Below are positions 40,410 to 50,700 of a stretch of 64,000 bases of DNA, one piece after another. The stretch comes from Tranzscheliella williamsii (Eukaryota > Basidiomycota > Ustilaginomycetes > Ustilaginales > Ustilaginaceae), in NCBI GenBank assembly GCA_023212725.1, contig JALBYF010000029.1:124001-188000 (forward strand), given 5' to 3'. How positions within the stretch are numbered: position 1 is the stretch's first letter; every line of letters begins with the position of its first letter. Position numbers and translations under genes: made by a program. The notes beneath the pieces were generated by a model, which did not search any database, was not told where the DNA came from, and saw only the letters and a program-made list of their open reading frames with translations.

Positions 40410-42020
40410 ATGTACACAAAGCGTTACTTGGGCCTGCTGGCTCTGGCTCTCAGCCTTCCTTTGGCTGCTTTGGCCGCTCCCGCTCATCAGCCCTTTGTGC
40501 CTGGCTCCAGCGCCTCGGCCTACTCTCCCTCCACACACTTTGCTCCCCTCACTGCCAACCCTGACCTCGAGACCATCCCGGGCGCTTACATGGTTGTGCT
40601 GAAGGATGGTGTTAGCGCCAACGATTTCTTCTCGCACCAGAGCCTCATCTCCACTGCCCAGCTCTCCGCCAACAGCTTCCACGGCGAAGACGCTGGCGGC
40701 ATCCGACACGTCTACAACCTCGAAGGCCACATGCAAGGCTACGCCGGTACCTTCACCGACGATGTGCTCGACTACATTCGATCTCAGCCGGAAGTCGACT
40801 TTGTCGAGCTCGACTCGATGGTTTCCGTGGAGGTCATGCCGCAGACCGAAGACAAGGTCTGGGATGTTCAGTACGGAGAAGACCTGGAGGCGGCCTCCAA
40901 GCAGGCTTTCCACGTCGGCAAGGTGGACACACACGATGTCGAGAAAGGTGCGCCATGGGGGCTGGCTCGCGTCTCGCACCGCAAGCGACTCGGGCTCAGC
41001 ACCTTTAACAAGTACGTCTACGACGCCGACGGAGGCGAGGGTGTCACTGCCTATGTGATCGACACGGGCATCAACATCAACCACGTTGAATTTGAGGGCC
41101 GAGCTCGATGGGGCAAAACCATGCCTCAGAACGACGTCGACGAGGACGGAAACGGACACGGTACCCACTGCGCCGGTACGATTGCCTCGCGCAAGTACGG
41201 TGTCGCCAAGAAGGCCGAGCTGGTTGCCGTCAAGGTTCTTGGTTCTGGCGGATCTGGCTCCATGTCGGACGTCACCGGAGGTGTCCTCTGGGCTGTAGAC
41301 GATGCCAAGAACCTTACCAGCTACTTCCGACAGAACCCTACCACGGCGGCTGCCAAGAAGCACAAAGGTTTCGTTGCCAACATGTCGCTGGGCGGCGGCA
41401 AGTCGCCTTCGCTGGACAAGGCGGTCAACGGCGCTGTTAGCAGCGGACTGCACTTTGCTGTCGCCGCCGGCAATGAGAACCAGGATGCTTGCAACGTTTC
41501 GCCTGCCGGTGCTGAGAAGCCCGTCACGGTAGGAGCTTCTACCGTTCAGGATGAGCGAGCCTACTTTTCCAACATTGGCAAGTGCGTCGACATCTTTGCG
41601 CCGGGCCTCAACATTCTCTCTACCTGGAACACGGGCAACACGTCTGTCAACACGATCTCGGGCACCTCGATGGCCAGCCCGCACATTGTCGGCTTGTTGG
41701 CCTATCTGCTTTCCATCTACGGCACGGACGATTTCAGCCCGGCCTTGGGCTCCAAGTCGCTGTCGATTGCCAGCGTGGAGGACTCGGTCGCCGCGAAGCT
41801 CTCCAACGTCCTGCCGATCCCCGCCATGGCGCTCGACCTGGTCAGCAGCGTTGCCTCGTACTTTGGCGCAGACAAGGCGGACAAGCCCGCCGTCGGCGGC
41901 GTTCTGGCGCCAGAGGATCTCAAGAAGGCGCTCACCAAGCTCGCCTCCTCGGGCGTCCTCACCGGCCTCGACTCAGAGACGGTCAACAAGCTGGCCTACA
42001 ACAACGCCACGTCTACCTAG
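40410..42020 (+). CDS. PRB1: Cerevisin-type vacuolar subtilisin protease (S8)
   Basis: A 536-residue preproprotein. A signal peptide of about 25 residues (KRYLGLLALALSLPLAALA) is followed by an I9 inhibitor propeptide (YMVVLKDGVSANDF to VDFVELDSMV), then the mature protease. The catalytic triad is Asp218 in VIDTG, His250 in GNGHGTHCAGT and Ser420 in SGTSMASPH; the oxyanion Asn is in AVAAGNENQDAC. GAPWGLARVSHRKRLGL and TFNKYVYD are hallmarks of budding-yeast protease B and its mould relatives. The enzyme degrades proteins in the vacuole and activates other hydrolases. A C-terminal extension of ~90 residues follows the catalytic core. No intron is needed. The gene converges on CCT8. Confidence 0.93.
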   Translation: MYTKRYLGLLALALSLPLAALAAPAHQPFVPGSSASAYSPSTHFAPLTANPDLETIPGAYMVVLKDGVSANDFFSHQSLISTAQLSANSFHGEDAGGIRHVYNLEGHMQGYAGTFTDDVLDYIRSQPEVDFVELDSMVSVEVMPQTEDKVWDVQYGEDLEAASKQAFHVGKVDTHDVEKGAPWGLARVSHRKRLGLSTFNKYVYDADGGEGVTAYVIDTGININHVEFEGRARWGKTMPQNDVDEDGNGHGTHCAGTIASRKYGVAKKAELVAVKVLGSGGSGSMSDVTGGVLWAVDDAKNLTSYFRQNPTTAAAKKHKGFVANMSLGGGKSPSLDKAVNGAVSSGLHFAVAAGNENQDACNVSPAGAEKPVTVGASTVQDERAYFSNIGKCVDIFAPGLNILSTWNTGNTSVNTISGTSMASPHIVGLLAYLLSIYGTDDFSPALGSKSLSIASVEDSVAAKLSNVLPIPAMALDLVSSVASYFGADKADKPAVGGVLAPEDLKKALTKLASSGVLTGLDSETVNKLAYNNATST

Positions 42021-42353
42021 ACGCTACCCTGCCCCTGAGCCGCCGTGTCGATCCCGACGGTTCCAGCGGCCCCGCCACGAACGTTAGTTTTGCCTCCTGC
42101 CCGCGCCCGTTTTTCCATCCGCATCTCGCCGACCCCACGCACATTCCCATTGCAGTAATTCCAATTCCGCTCCTACCGCTTGCCGTCTGTTTCCGACTGG
42201 TGCTGTCTGTACCGGTGTCTTCTCTCCCATCATGCAATGCGACGCGACTTGGCTCTTGACACGGTTCACAGCGTGCGCGCGCCGACGGCCGGGCGGTATG
42301 AGTCATGGATGTGAGATTGCGTAGAGGCGGGGGGGAGGGTGGGGGGGGGAAGC
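42021..42353. other. Convergent intergenic region between PRB1 and CCT8
   Basis: About 330 bp shared by two 3' ends. A G-rich tract at 42328-42350 lies directly next to the CCT8 stop codon. No gene is present. Confidence 0.5.
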
Positions 42354-44015
42354 TCAGTCGTCGTCCCAGTTGGGGTTGGCCTGGGGTGCTTTGATGCCTG
42401 CGGGCTTGGACATGATGATAGAGTCTACGGAGAGGACGGCGATGGCGGCGCCCGCGGCGTAGCGGATGGCCCAGGCCTTTGCGGCGAGGGGGTCGAAGAG
42501 AGAAATGGGGGAGGTGGGGAGGGTTCCGTCGCTGGTGTTTTCGATGTCGACGCCGATGTCGGTGGCGTCCTGGTGGCGAGCGTGGAGGCGGGCGAGGGTG
42601 TGGGTTGCGTCGAGGCCGGCGTTTTCGGCCAGCGTGCGGGGGACCACTTCGAGCGCGTTGCCGAACTGCTTGATCGCGTGCTGGTGGAGGCCGGGGGTGC
42701 GGTCGGCGAGCGCGACGATGCGCTTGGCAAGCTGCAGCTCGGTGGCGCCCGCACCGGGCACCAGCCGCGGATCGCGCGTGAGCGACTTGATCACATTGAC
42801 CCCGTCGTCAATCGCACGCTCGACGTCGTCGAGCAGATTCGACGTGGCCCCGCGCAGCACAATCGTGCACATCTTGGGCTTGGCCTTGCCGCCCGGCTGC
42901 CCCTCCTCCTGCCGGAACACCGTCACCCGGTCGCCGCCAATCTCGGTCGTCTCCACCGTGTCGATCCAGCCCGCCTCCTCTGGCAGCGGCGCCCCCAACC
43001 GCGCCAGCGGCGTCGCTCCCAGCAGCCGGCAGAGCCTGCGAAGCTCAAACTTGGACAGAATCTTGATCACCAAAATGCCGAACCGGTTCAGATAGTGCTG
43101 CGCCAGCTCGCCCACTTGCGACTGCGTCACTACCACCTTGACGCCGGCGTCGGCAATCTCCTTGAAGTACTTCTCCAGCTGCTGCTCCTCTCCGCGCGAG
43201 AAGCTGGAGAGCTCGTCGGCGTTCTTGAGCAGTACGGTGCCCTTGGTCTCGGTCTGGGTAATGTCCATGCCGCAGGTGTAGACACCCACCTTGGCGCCCG
43301 ACGCCTTTTTGATGACGCCTTCGGGCTCGCGGCCAAAGACCATGCCGCGGACGACCTTGGACTGGGCGAGGCTGCCGCCCATGATCTTGACGACGCGCAC
43401 GTTGTCGACGCTAAAGTCGGCGAGGCCGTTCTTGGCGTTCTGCGGCAGGACCATGGAGACGGCCTCTGCGATGAGCGGGGCGAGCAGGTCCTCCTGGCCG
43501 TACTGCTTGGAAGCGATGCAGGGCTTGAGCGCGAGCGCGAGGCTCTGGGTGGTGGGCGGGTTGGAGAGCGTTGCGACAGAAAGCTGCTCGAGCTCCTGCA
43601 GACACTTGTCGCGCGCGATCTCGTAGCCCTGCAGGATCTCGGACGGGTGGAGGCCCATGGTAATCAGGTACTCCGCCTTCTTGAGCAGCTCGCCGGCGAG
43701 GATGAGGACGAGGTTGGTGGCATCGCCCATCTCGGACTCCTGCTGCTGGGAAGCCATGACGAGCAGCTTGGCGGCCGGGTGGACCACGTCGAGCTCGCGG
43801 ATAATGGTAGCGGCGTCCGAGGTGACAAACAGCCGCTCGAGGTGGTTGATGACCATTTTGTTGCGGCCGTTGGGGCCGAATGACGTCCTGACGATCTCGG
43901 AGAGCTCATTGACCGCTTGGATGTTGCGCAGGACCGCCTCCTCGATGCCCTGGAAGTGCTTGTAGCCCTCCTTGAACAGGTTGGGGCCGCCGGCACGGGG
44001 CACCTTGAGCGACAT
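42354..44015 (-). CDS. CCT8: T-complex protein 1 subunit theta (CCT8)
   Basis: A 553-residue group II chaperonin subunit, about the usual length. MSLKVPRAGGPNLFKEGYKHFQGIEEAVLRNI and NGRNKMVINHLERLFVTSDAATIIREL are specific for the theta subunit. The apical and lower equatorial parts (VPGAGATELQLAKRI) are complete. CCT8 is one of eight subunits of the TRiC/CCT ring that folds actin, tubulin and WD-repeat proteins in the cytosol. The ATP-loop motif usually written GDGT reads GDAT here (see findings). The start is the ATG at 44015. Third-position GC is very high, which leaves a long non-genic open frame on the opposite strand. Confidence 0.95.
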   Translation of the reverse strand: MSLKVPRAGGPNLFKEGYKHFQGIEEAVLRNIQAVNELSEIVRTSFGPNGRNKMVINHLERLFVTSDAATIIRELDVVHPAAKLLVMASQQQESEMGDATNLVLILAGELLKKAEYLITMGLHPSEILQGYEIARDKCLQELEQLSVATLSNPPTTQSLALALKPCIASKQYGQEDLLAPLIAEAVSMVLPQNAKNGLADFSVDNVRVVKIMGGSLAQSKVVRGMVFGREPEGVIKKASGAKVGVYTCGMDITQTETKGTVLLKNADELSSFSRGEEQQLEKYFKEIADAGVKVVVTQSQVGELAQHYLNRFGILVIKILSKFELRRLCRLLGATPLARLGAPLPEEAGWIDTVETTEIGGDRVTVFRQEEGQPGGKAKPKMCTIVLRGATSNLLDDVERAIDDGVNVIKSLTRDPRLVPGAGATELQLAKRIVALADRTPGLHQHAIKQFGNALEVVPRTLAENAGLDATHTLARLHARHQDATDIGVDIENTSDGTLPTSPISLFDPLAAKAWAIRYAAGAAIAVLSVDSIIMSKPAGIKAPQANPNWDDD

Positions 44016-44524
44016 GGCGGGATGCGCGTTGGGCTGATGCGAGCAGAAAGGACTAGCTGTGGAGCGCTACTGTCGTCGTCGTTGGTCAGTATCAGACAAG
44101 CGGCGGTGGACGATAGCAAGAAGAACGAAGCAAAGAGCCACCACCATAAGAATACATTGAAAGATGCACACATATATTTTGCAGGCACACTCACTGCTAC
44201 GAATACAGCTACGAATACAATCGCGAACGCCTCTCAGCTGACGGCCACGGACGCCATTTCAAGCTGCGAGTGGCCGAATACAAAATCGAACAACACTCTG
44301 CTGCGCTGACCGGGCGGACGCGCCTCTTTGCTGCGCTTTCTTCTTCCACCTTCGATCAAAGCGCGCACGATGTTAGATCACGGCAGCGCCGCCTCTCCTT
44401 CCCCTTCACCCAGATCCGCCACCCACTTGCCACACCACTGGGGCTGCCTGATGCACGTAGGATGCGGACGGCAAAAGCGAGTAGTAGTACAGACAACCGA
44501 GTCTATATATGGGCTGCAGCGGGT
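44016..44524. other. Intergenic: CCT8 upstream region, 3' flank of MTO1
   Basis: About 510 bp between two minus-strand genes. An AT-rich ATATAT patch lies about 160 bp upstream of CCT8 and another (TATATAT) at 44503-44509. No gene is recognised. Confidence 0.5.
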
Positions 44525-46928
44525 CTAGGTGAGGGGGGGAGGAGGCTGCTGTGCGGCGGCGGCATACCGCCAGAGCGTGGCGTAGTTGGACGGCGTGCAG
44601 CCGGGTATCGACTTGAGCGAGACCTGTGAGCAGCCAAGGCGCGTTCTGGGCGGTCAGCAGGCGGGTCTACAGCGACAGGATGGCGCGGCACTTACGAGCG
44701 AGGTGGGCTGCAGGAGGGCGAGGTTTTCGCGCAGCTGTGAGTTGAGGCCTGGGACAGCGGCAAAGTCGAAGCCGGCGGGGAAGAGGAGCTGCGCCTCGTC
44801 GTGGTAGGCCTCGATCTCCTGAGCTTGGCGCTGCAGGTGGGGCAGGTAGCGGGCTGCACATGCGGAGGATGAGCACAGTATTGGGGTCAGTCGATGCGGA
44901 GACGGGGGGGGGGGGGTCTGGGCAGGTTGGGGGGGACGTACCTTCGATCTCGACGCGGTCGAGGATGGGTTCAGCGAGGTCGGCGAGGGCGGGGACGACG
45001 GGGATGAGGTCGCGGATGCGGAGATGGGGCTGGCGGAGCATGTCGAGGGCGGAGCGGTCTTCTGCGTCTGCGGAGCAGGGGAAGCCGCGGCGGATCCATG
45101 CGTGCGGGCTCATGCGCGCGGCGCGCAGGAGCTGGAGTGCCTGGTCCATGTCGGCCTCGACGGCGCAGTATCTGCGCCAGCGCTCGTCATCGACGGCGGC
45201 AGGACACGCGGCGCGCAGCAGCGGCGTCAGGCGGCGGTCCGCATTGTCCGCCCGCAGCGTCATCCGGTACTCGCTCCGCGAACTGAACATCCGGTCTGGC
45301 GGTAGAACGGGGCAAACCAAACAGTCAGCACGCAGCCACGCAGCCAGACACAGCCACGGCACTTACACGGCTCCTGGACACCCTGCAGTGTCAAGTCGTC
45401 CACCATGGTGCCGAGGTACGAGGTGGCGCGTGTTACGCTGAGCAGCGCCCGCCCCTGCGCCTGCAGGCCCGCGTTGAGCCCGGCGAGACAGCCCTGCGCC
45501 GCCGCCTCTTCGTACCCGGTCGTCCCATTAATCTGCCCCGCCAGCCAGAGACCCGAGATGCGCTTGGTCTCGAGCGTCGCCTTGAGCTCGCGCGGATCCA
45601 CATGGTCGTACTCGACACCATAGCCCGGTCGGATCATCTGGACCCGCTCCAGCCCAGCAATCGACCGCAGCATCTCCTGCTGCACTTCCGCGGGCAGCGT
45701 GCACGACAGACCGTTCGGATAGAGCACCTGCCCATCCGGCGTCCCGGGCACGCCTTCCGGCTCGAGCCATACGGGATGGTGCTCCTTCTCCTTGAAACGG
45801 ATCACCTTGGCCTCGATCGACGGGCAGTAGCGCGGCCCCTTGACCGTCTCCCGGATATGTATCGACCGGTGCAGATTGCGTTTCTGATGAAAAGAAGAGG
45901 GGTTAGCCAGGCGGGCACGTAGACATACAGTGAATGCCAGCAGCGCCGCCGCGGATGCTTACCACGATATCGTGCGTGGTCGGATTTGTGCTGGTCCCCC
46001 AGCACTCTACCTGCGCCTGTGGATCGATGTCCGGGGCGGAGTTGAGGAAGGAGAAGGGGGCGGGCTGGGCGTCGCCGCTGACGACCTCGAGGCGCGGGTC
46101 ACGGGTGGAGTCGGGCTGCCAGGGCGTGCCGAGGGATACGGTGGCAGCGTCGAGACGAGCGGGGGTTCCTGTCTTGAGGCGAGCGATGCGGAAGCCGGCG
46201 CGAGCGAGGCTCTGGCTGAGGTCGTCGTCGGCGGGGTCGTCGGCGGTGGAGGGGAGGGGGAGCATTCTTCCGGCGGGGCGGGCGTCGAGGCCGATGTGTA
46301 TGGTAGCCGCGAGGAAGGTGCCTGTGGCGAGGACGACCTGGTTGCAAGCGACGGTGCCTGTGTTGGTGCGGACGCCTCTGACTGTGGCCGTGGGGGTGGT
46401 TATTGGGTGGGTGGGGGGATGCCAGGCGAGGTCGAGGCCGAGGACGTGAGCTTGGCGGATGGTGAGGTGGGGGTAGGCGGCGAGGGCGTGCTGCATGTGG
46501 GTGCGGTAGCGGGTGCGGTCGAGCTGCGCGCGCGGCCCGTGGACTGCAGGCCCCTTGGAGCGGTTGAGCATGCGATACTGGATGCCCGCCCGGTCGCCCA
46601 CGACGCCGCACAGCCCGCCGAGCGCATCCACCTCGCGCACCAGCGTCCCCTTGCCCACACCCCCCAGACTCGGGTTGCAGCTCAGCTCGCCAAGACTCCC
46701 CACACTCGTCGTCACCAGCAGCGTGCGCGCCCCCGTCCGCGCCGACGCCGCCGCCGCCTCCACCCCCGCATGCCCCCCACCCACCACCACAGTGTCGAAC
46801 GCCACCGCACCCCGACCCCCTTCCACCCCCGCACCCGCCCCCGTCGCGAGCGTCCGCACCCACCCTCTCCCTTCGCGGGCCGCGCCCACAAGCGCCCTGA
46901 CAGCCCGACGCCCGTATACGCCCCTCAT
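44525..46928 (-). CDS. MTO1: Mitochondrial tRNA uridine-modifying enzyme MTO1 (MnmG/GidA), five exons
   Basis: Exons are 45963-46928, 45367-45883, 44942-45295, 44696-44853 and 44525-44623. Together they give 697 residues, close to human MTO1. Introns are 79, 71, 88 and 72 bp with donors GTAAGC, GTAAGT, GTACGT and GTAAGT and CAG acceptors. Each junction restores MnmG sequence, for example [20 protein letters not shown] across exons 2-3. The Arg-rich N-terminus ([13 protein letters not shown]) fits a mitochondrial import signal. The FAD-binding loop [10 protein letters not shown] starts at residue 50. [33 protein letters not shown] and NADRRLTPL are catalytic-family motifs. With the GTPase MSS1 the enzyme installs carboxymethylaminomethyl-type groups on the wobble uridine of mitochondrial tRNAs. 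Confidence 0.94.
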
Positions 46929-47755
46929 CCGGACGGCAATGACTGTGGCAAATCGGCCTCAAAGCTAGTGGTTGACACTTCGAAAGACCACGACTGCTGG
47001 ACGTGCCGTCATAACTGAAGCGCAATGATAAAGCCACTTCCCTTTTCAATATCGCCACGCTCTTTCTTCGATCTAACACCGCTTTCGCTGTGATTTACCC
47101 ACACAGTACGTACGCACATCTGATGCTTTCACTCAATCGAGGCTAGGGAGCAAGGGTCGCGCTGCTCTAGTATATCATGAGCTAGGGAACGGACAAGACT
47201 GTCATATAAGCGTCCACAAAAGCCAACAGCCTGCCAAATGATGTCGAAGGGCTTTGATGCCTACCGTAGAAGCCAGGCTAAAGGGCTTTGTTTGCTGTCT
47301 GATTAGGAAGCGTGGTTTGGGGAGGGGGTGCGGCTATCAATGGCCAGTAATGAACGGCAGCCGTCGTAAAATTCCTCGCCATGAAATTTCGATTTCTTCG
47401 CGTCGAATAGGGCCGAGTCAATGCCGGCCGCCGATCCACGATCCCACCCGACCGTGGTCGCGAGCACAATGCTTTTTTTCAGTCGTATCACGAGGTTCAG
47501 CGGCTGGGTGCAGACGGGGCTATGGCAAGGTGCGAAAGTGTCGAGCGGGCAAGGAAAATGTTCGGTCGTGGGCGTGGTCGGGGGAGCTGCTACACTACTA
47601 GTTTACAAGGCTATGGGCAAGAAAACGCTGTCTTTGGGCGGCGGGAAGCGGTGCCGGTCCGAGGCGGGCGACAGCCGGCTGTGGCAGCCTGCGGAGGGCA
47701 GTGAGAAGTCGAAGTTGGGGTTGCGAAGCGAGGCGAGGGCAGGGTGGGTGGTGGG
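46929..47755. other. Intergenic: MTO1 upstream region, 3' flank of BUD4
   Basis: About 830 bp between two minus-strand genes. It should hold the MTO1 promoter. No gene or RNA is recognised. Confidence 0.5.
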
Positions 47756-50700
47756 TTAGGAGCGTGGGGTGGGGGCGGGGTCGGTCTGTGCGCGCAAGTG
47801 GCCGGCGCGCTTGAGGCGGTCGAAGGCAGCGCGGCCGGAGGGGTCGTGTACGGGCGTCCTGATGGCGGAGGGCGGCTTCTGGCCGAGCGAGGGGGGTCGG
47901 CGCGGCACGCTGCCAGGTGCGGGCGACGCGGCGGCCATCGAGCGTACAGGGAGGCGCGACGGCGTGGCGGTCGCGCTGCCCAAGCTGCCCGTATGCGGCG
48001 CGCGCGCTGGCGTCCCCTCCGCAGCAGAGCCAGCACCACCACTGGCCCGCCTCGGATCAAACCGCTCCAGCCCCTTCTGCGGCGTCACCACCGCCTCTTC
48101 CACCACCGTCGGCACCGCCTTCCGCGAGAGCACCATCTGCTCGCTCGGCTTCCGCCGCACCGGTACACTCTCTGGCGTAACCGCACTGGCGCTCGACACC
48201 GCAGCACCAGGGCCCTCCATCACCGCCTGCGCCCACAGCGGATTCGGCGGGACCTCGCTGCCGAGAATGTCGCTGATCACCTTGACCCACCGCGACGTCT
48301 CCTGCTCGGTATCGGCAAAGAAGTTGATGCGCTCGCCATCGGCAAACGTGATCCGGAACGAGCGGTCCACGTGATAGTTGGCATCCGCATCCTCCTCTTC
48401 GGCGAGCGTGGCCGATGTTGCGTGCGAAGCCATGGTGCGGGATTTGGTCATCGCCTGGCTCGCCGCCGTCGGGAAGAACATGGAGCCCGGGTTGGCCCGA
48501 TTGCCCAGGTCTTCGACGCAGACCGCTTTCGAGAGATCAATCTTGACCGTCGGCTTGTTGGTGACCGCATTGTAGCAGATGAGGAACTGGCCCTGCGCTT
48601 TGACAGGGCGTCGGCGCCAGCTGGTGCAGTCACCGCCGGACTGGGTCAAGGTGCCCGACTGCCACGGCTCAGCACGATGCCATGCTGCGTTCTGCATACC
48701 ACGGATGCATTCGCCCAGATTCTCGGGCAGGCGGTTACGCGGGATGCTGGGCAGCGGAGGAAGGTAGAAGAGCTTGAGCCGCAACGTACCGCGCACTTTG
48801 CCCAGGTTCTTTCGAAAGTCGCTGGGCATGGCCGCGGCATGTGCGCGCGAGGCGATGCTGGAAGGGCCGGAAAGACTCTGTACCGGGTCTTGGACACCAT
48901 GGACCGGTAGCTCCAAGGTCAAGCACCTTGCGTAGCACTGCGATGCGACCCTGTCAAAGACGACTCCCGTGCGGCCGAAGGCGCCTTCTCGGTTCATGTA
49001 GGCGATCATTGGCTCGGCTCGGGATGCCTGGGCTGCCATCTCCTGAGCAGCGACGCGCTCCTGCTGCTCTCGCCTTGCCGCCTGCTTTTTGGGGCTGCTA
49101 AAGAATCGACTGAGGCCCTTCAGAGTGGGGCTACCATGCTCCTTGCGGCTGGGAGACACGGAGCGTTGAGGCTCCATCAAGTGCGCATCGCGTTGCACAA
49201 CCAACGTCAGGCTGAACTCGAGATTCTTGTGTTGGACCAGCTCGAACTCTTGCCCGATCTTACTGACGGCGCCCGGTCCAGAGTGGAGAGGTACAGTGGC
49301 TGTCTTGACCATGTGAAGACCGTTGTCGAGGATGCAGTGGAATAGGGTCGGCCGCGAAGGGACAGGCAGATCGCTGGGGGTGAACGAGTCGACCATCATA
49401 AACACTTTTCCAGACGCCTTTCGTGGGTTTTCCGTCTCCCTCAGCTGTCGCATCTCCTTCATGTAATCGTTGATGTCGCTGGGTCGACGCAGCTTTTTCC
49501 ATGCCTTGCCATTGTCGACATCGCCGGCCGAGGTAGAATGGGAGACCTTATCGTCGATGCCTTGGAAGGCGCCGCGGTCATTGACATTGTAGTTCGAGTC
49601 TCCTTTCTGATAGATCTTGGTCAGCTCTTTTTCCATGTTGTTCTGGAATCCACCGTCGATGGCTCGCTGCAGGCTCAGGTCTAGCATCGCTTTGCTCTTG
49701 GCGAGATCGGCGCTGATGCTCTGCCGCGTCGGCAGCTCCCTCTGTTCGTCGTCCATGTCCGGGTGCTCACCCGCCTCTTCGATAGATTCGGCAGGCTCTA
49801 CAGGAGAGCAAGGTTCGGCTGCAGTGAAGACGGGAGAAGCATCGCTCGTGCTCATACTGCGCTTCCTCGTCGGCCGCCCATTCTTGCTCCGACGACGAGC
49901 GATGATCTGATCGGCTTGTTCAGCAGGCGTGAGGCGGCGCAAGGCAACCGGGGGCTCTTTAGGAGCAAACAGATCGTCGTTGATAGCTTCCCGCTGGACG
50001 GTAGAGCCCTTGGGCTCGGCAACGAGCGGGCCTGAAAGATGAGGCGTCTCCTGGACGGCACCGCGCATGGCGAGCTCGGCCGTCTCCTTGAGCTCTGTGC
50101 CCAACAATTCCAAAGGACTCTCAAGAGTATGAGGTTCTTCGACGGGGCTCGGAGCTGGTAGGGGTCTGGTTTCGGTCGCAAATTGGTACGATGCAGCTTT
50201 GGTCGGTGCGCTGGGTCGCGCGGACAGGGGTTGCTTTCTTGGCGAGGAGGGCGGCGCAGCAAGCGGCTCGAGGGCCCTGCCTGGCTCGCTTCCGCGAGGA
50301 AGGCGCATGGGACCCTCCCGCTTCTGGCCTTGATCGTCGGTCAAGTTGGCAACGGTGGTTTGTGTTTGTTCCTGGTTCATTTTCTCTTTGGCAACGCGCT
50401 GCAGAATGGCGTCCCGAGAGATGTGCGGTCGGCCACGAACTGAACCGTTTCGGCTGGTCGGTGGAGCGATGGATTGGGCCAAGGTGGAGTGGCTCGGCGG
50501 CTCCCACTGCGTCTGACCGTTAGTGAGTCCGCTTGCGAGAGAAGAGCCAACATCGACGTCGAGGCTGATGGGGCTCCAGGCGGGAAGACTCGGCAGCTCT
50601 TGCTCAAGTGATGGCGGCTGTTGGCGGCCCGAAAGACCCGGAGACGGTAGATCCCGCTGGCTGTGACGAAGCGTGGGGCTGTTGAGAATCTCTTCACGCA

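Noticed and set aside
40335..41684. 449-codon minus-strand frame opposite the protease gene
   Set aside because: Covers the protease catalytic core in antisense and matches nothing; codon-bias artefact.
42339..43883. 514-codon open frame on the plus strand opposite CCT8
   Set aside because: Antisense shadow of a strongly GC3-biased gene; the CCT8 reading is an unambiguous match.
45930..47018. 362-codon plus-strand frame opposite MTO1
   Set aside because: Gly/Arg-rich antisense shadow of the MTO1 first exon.
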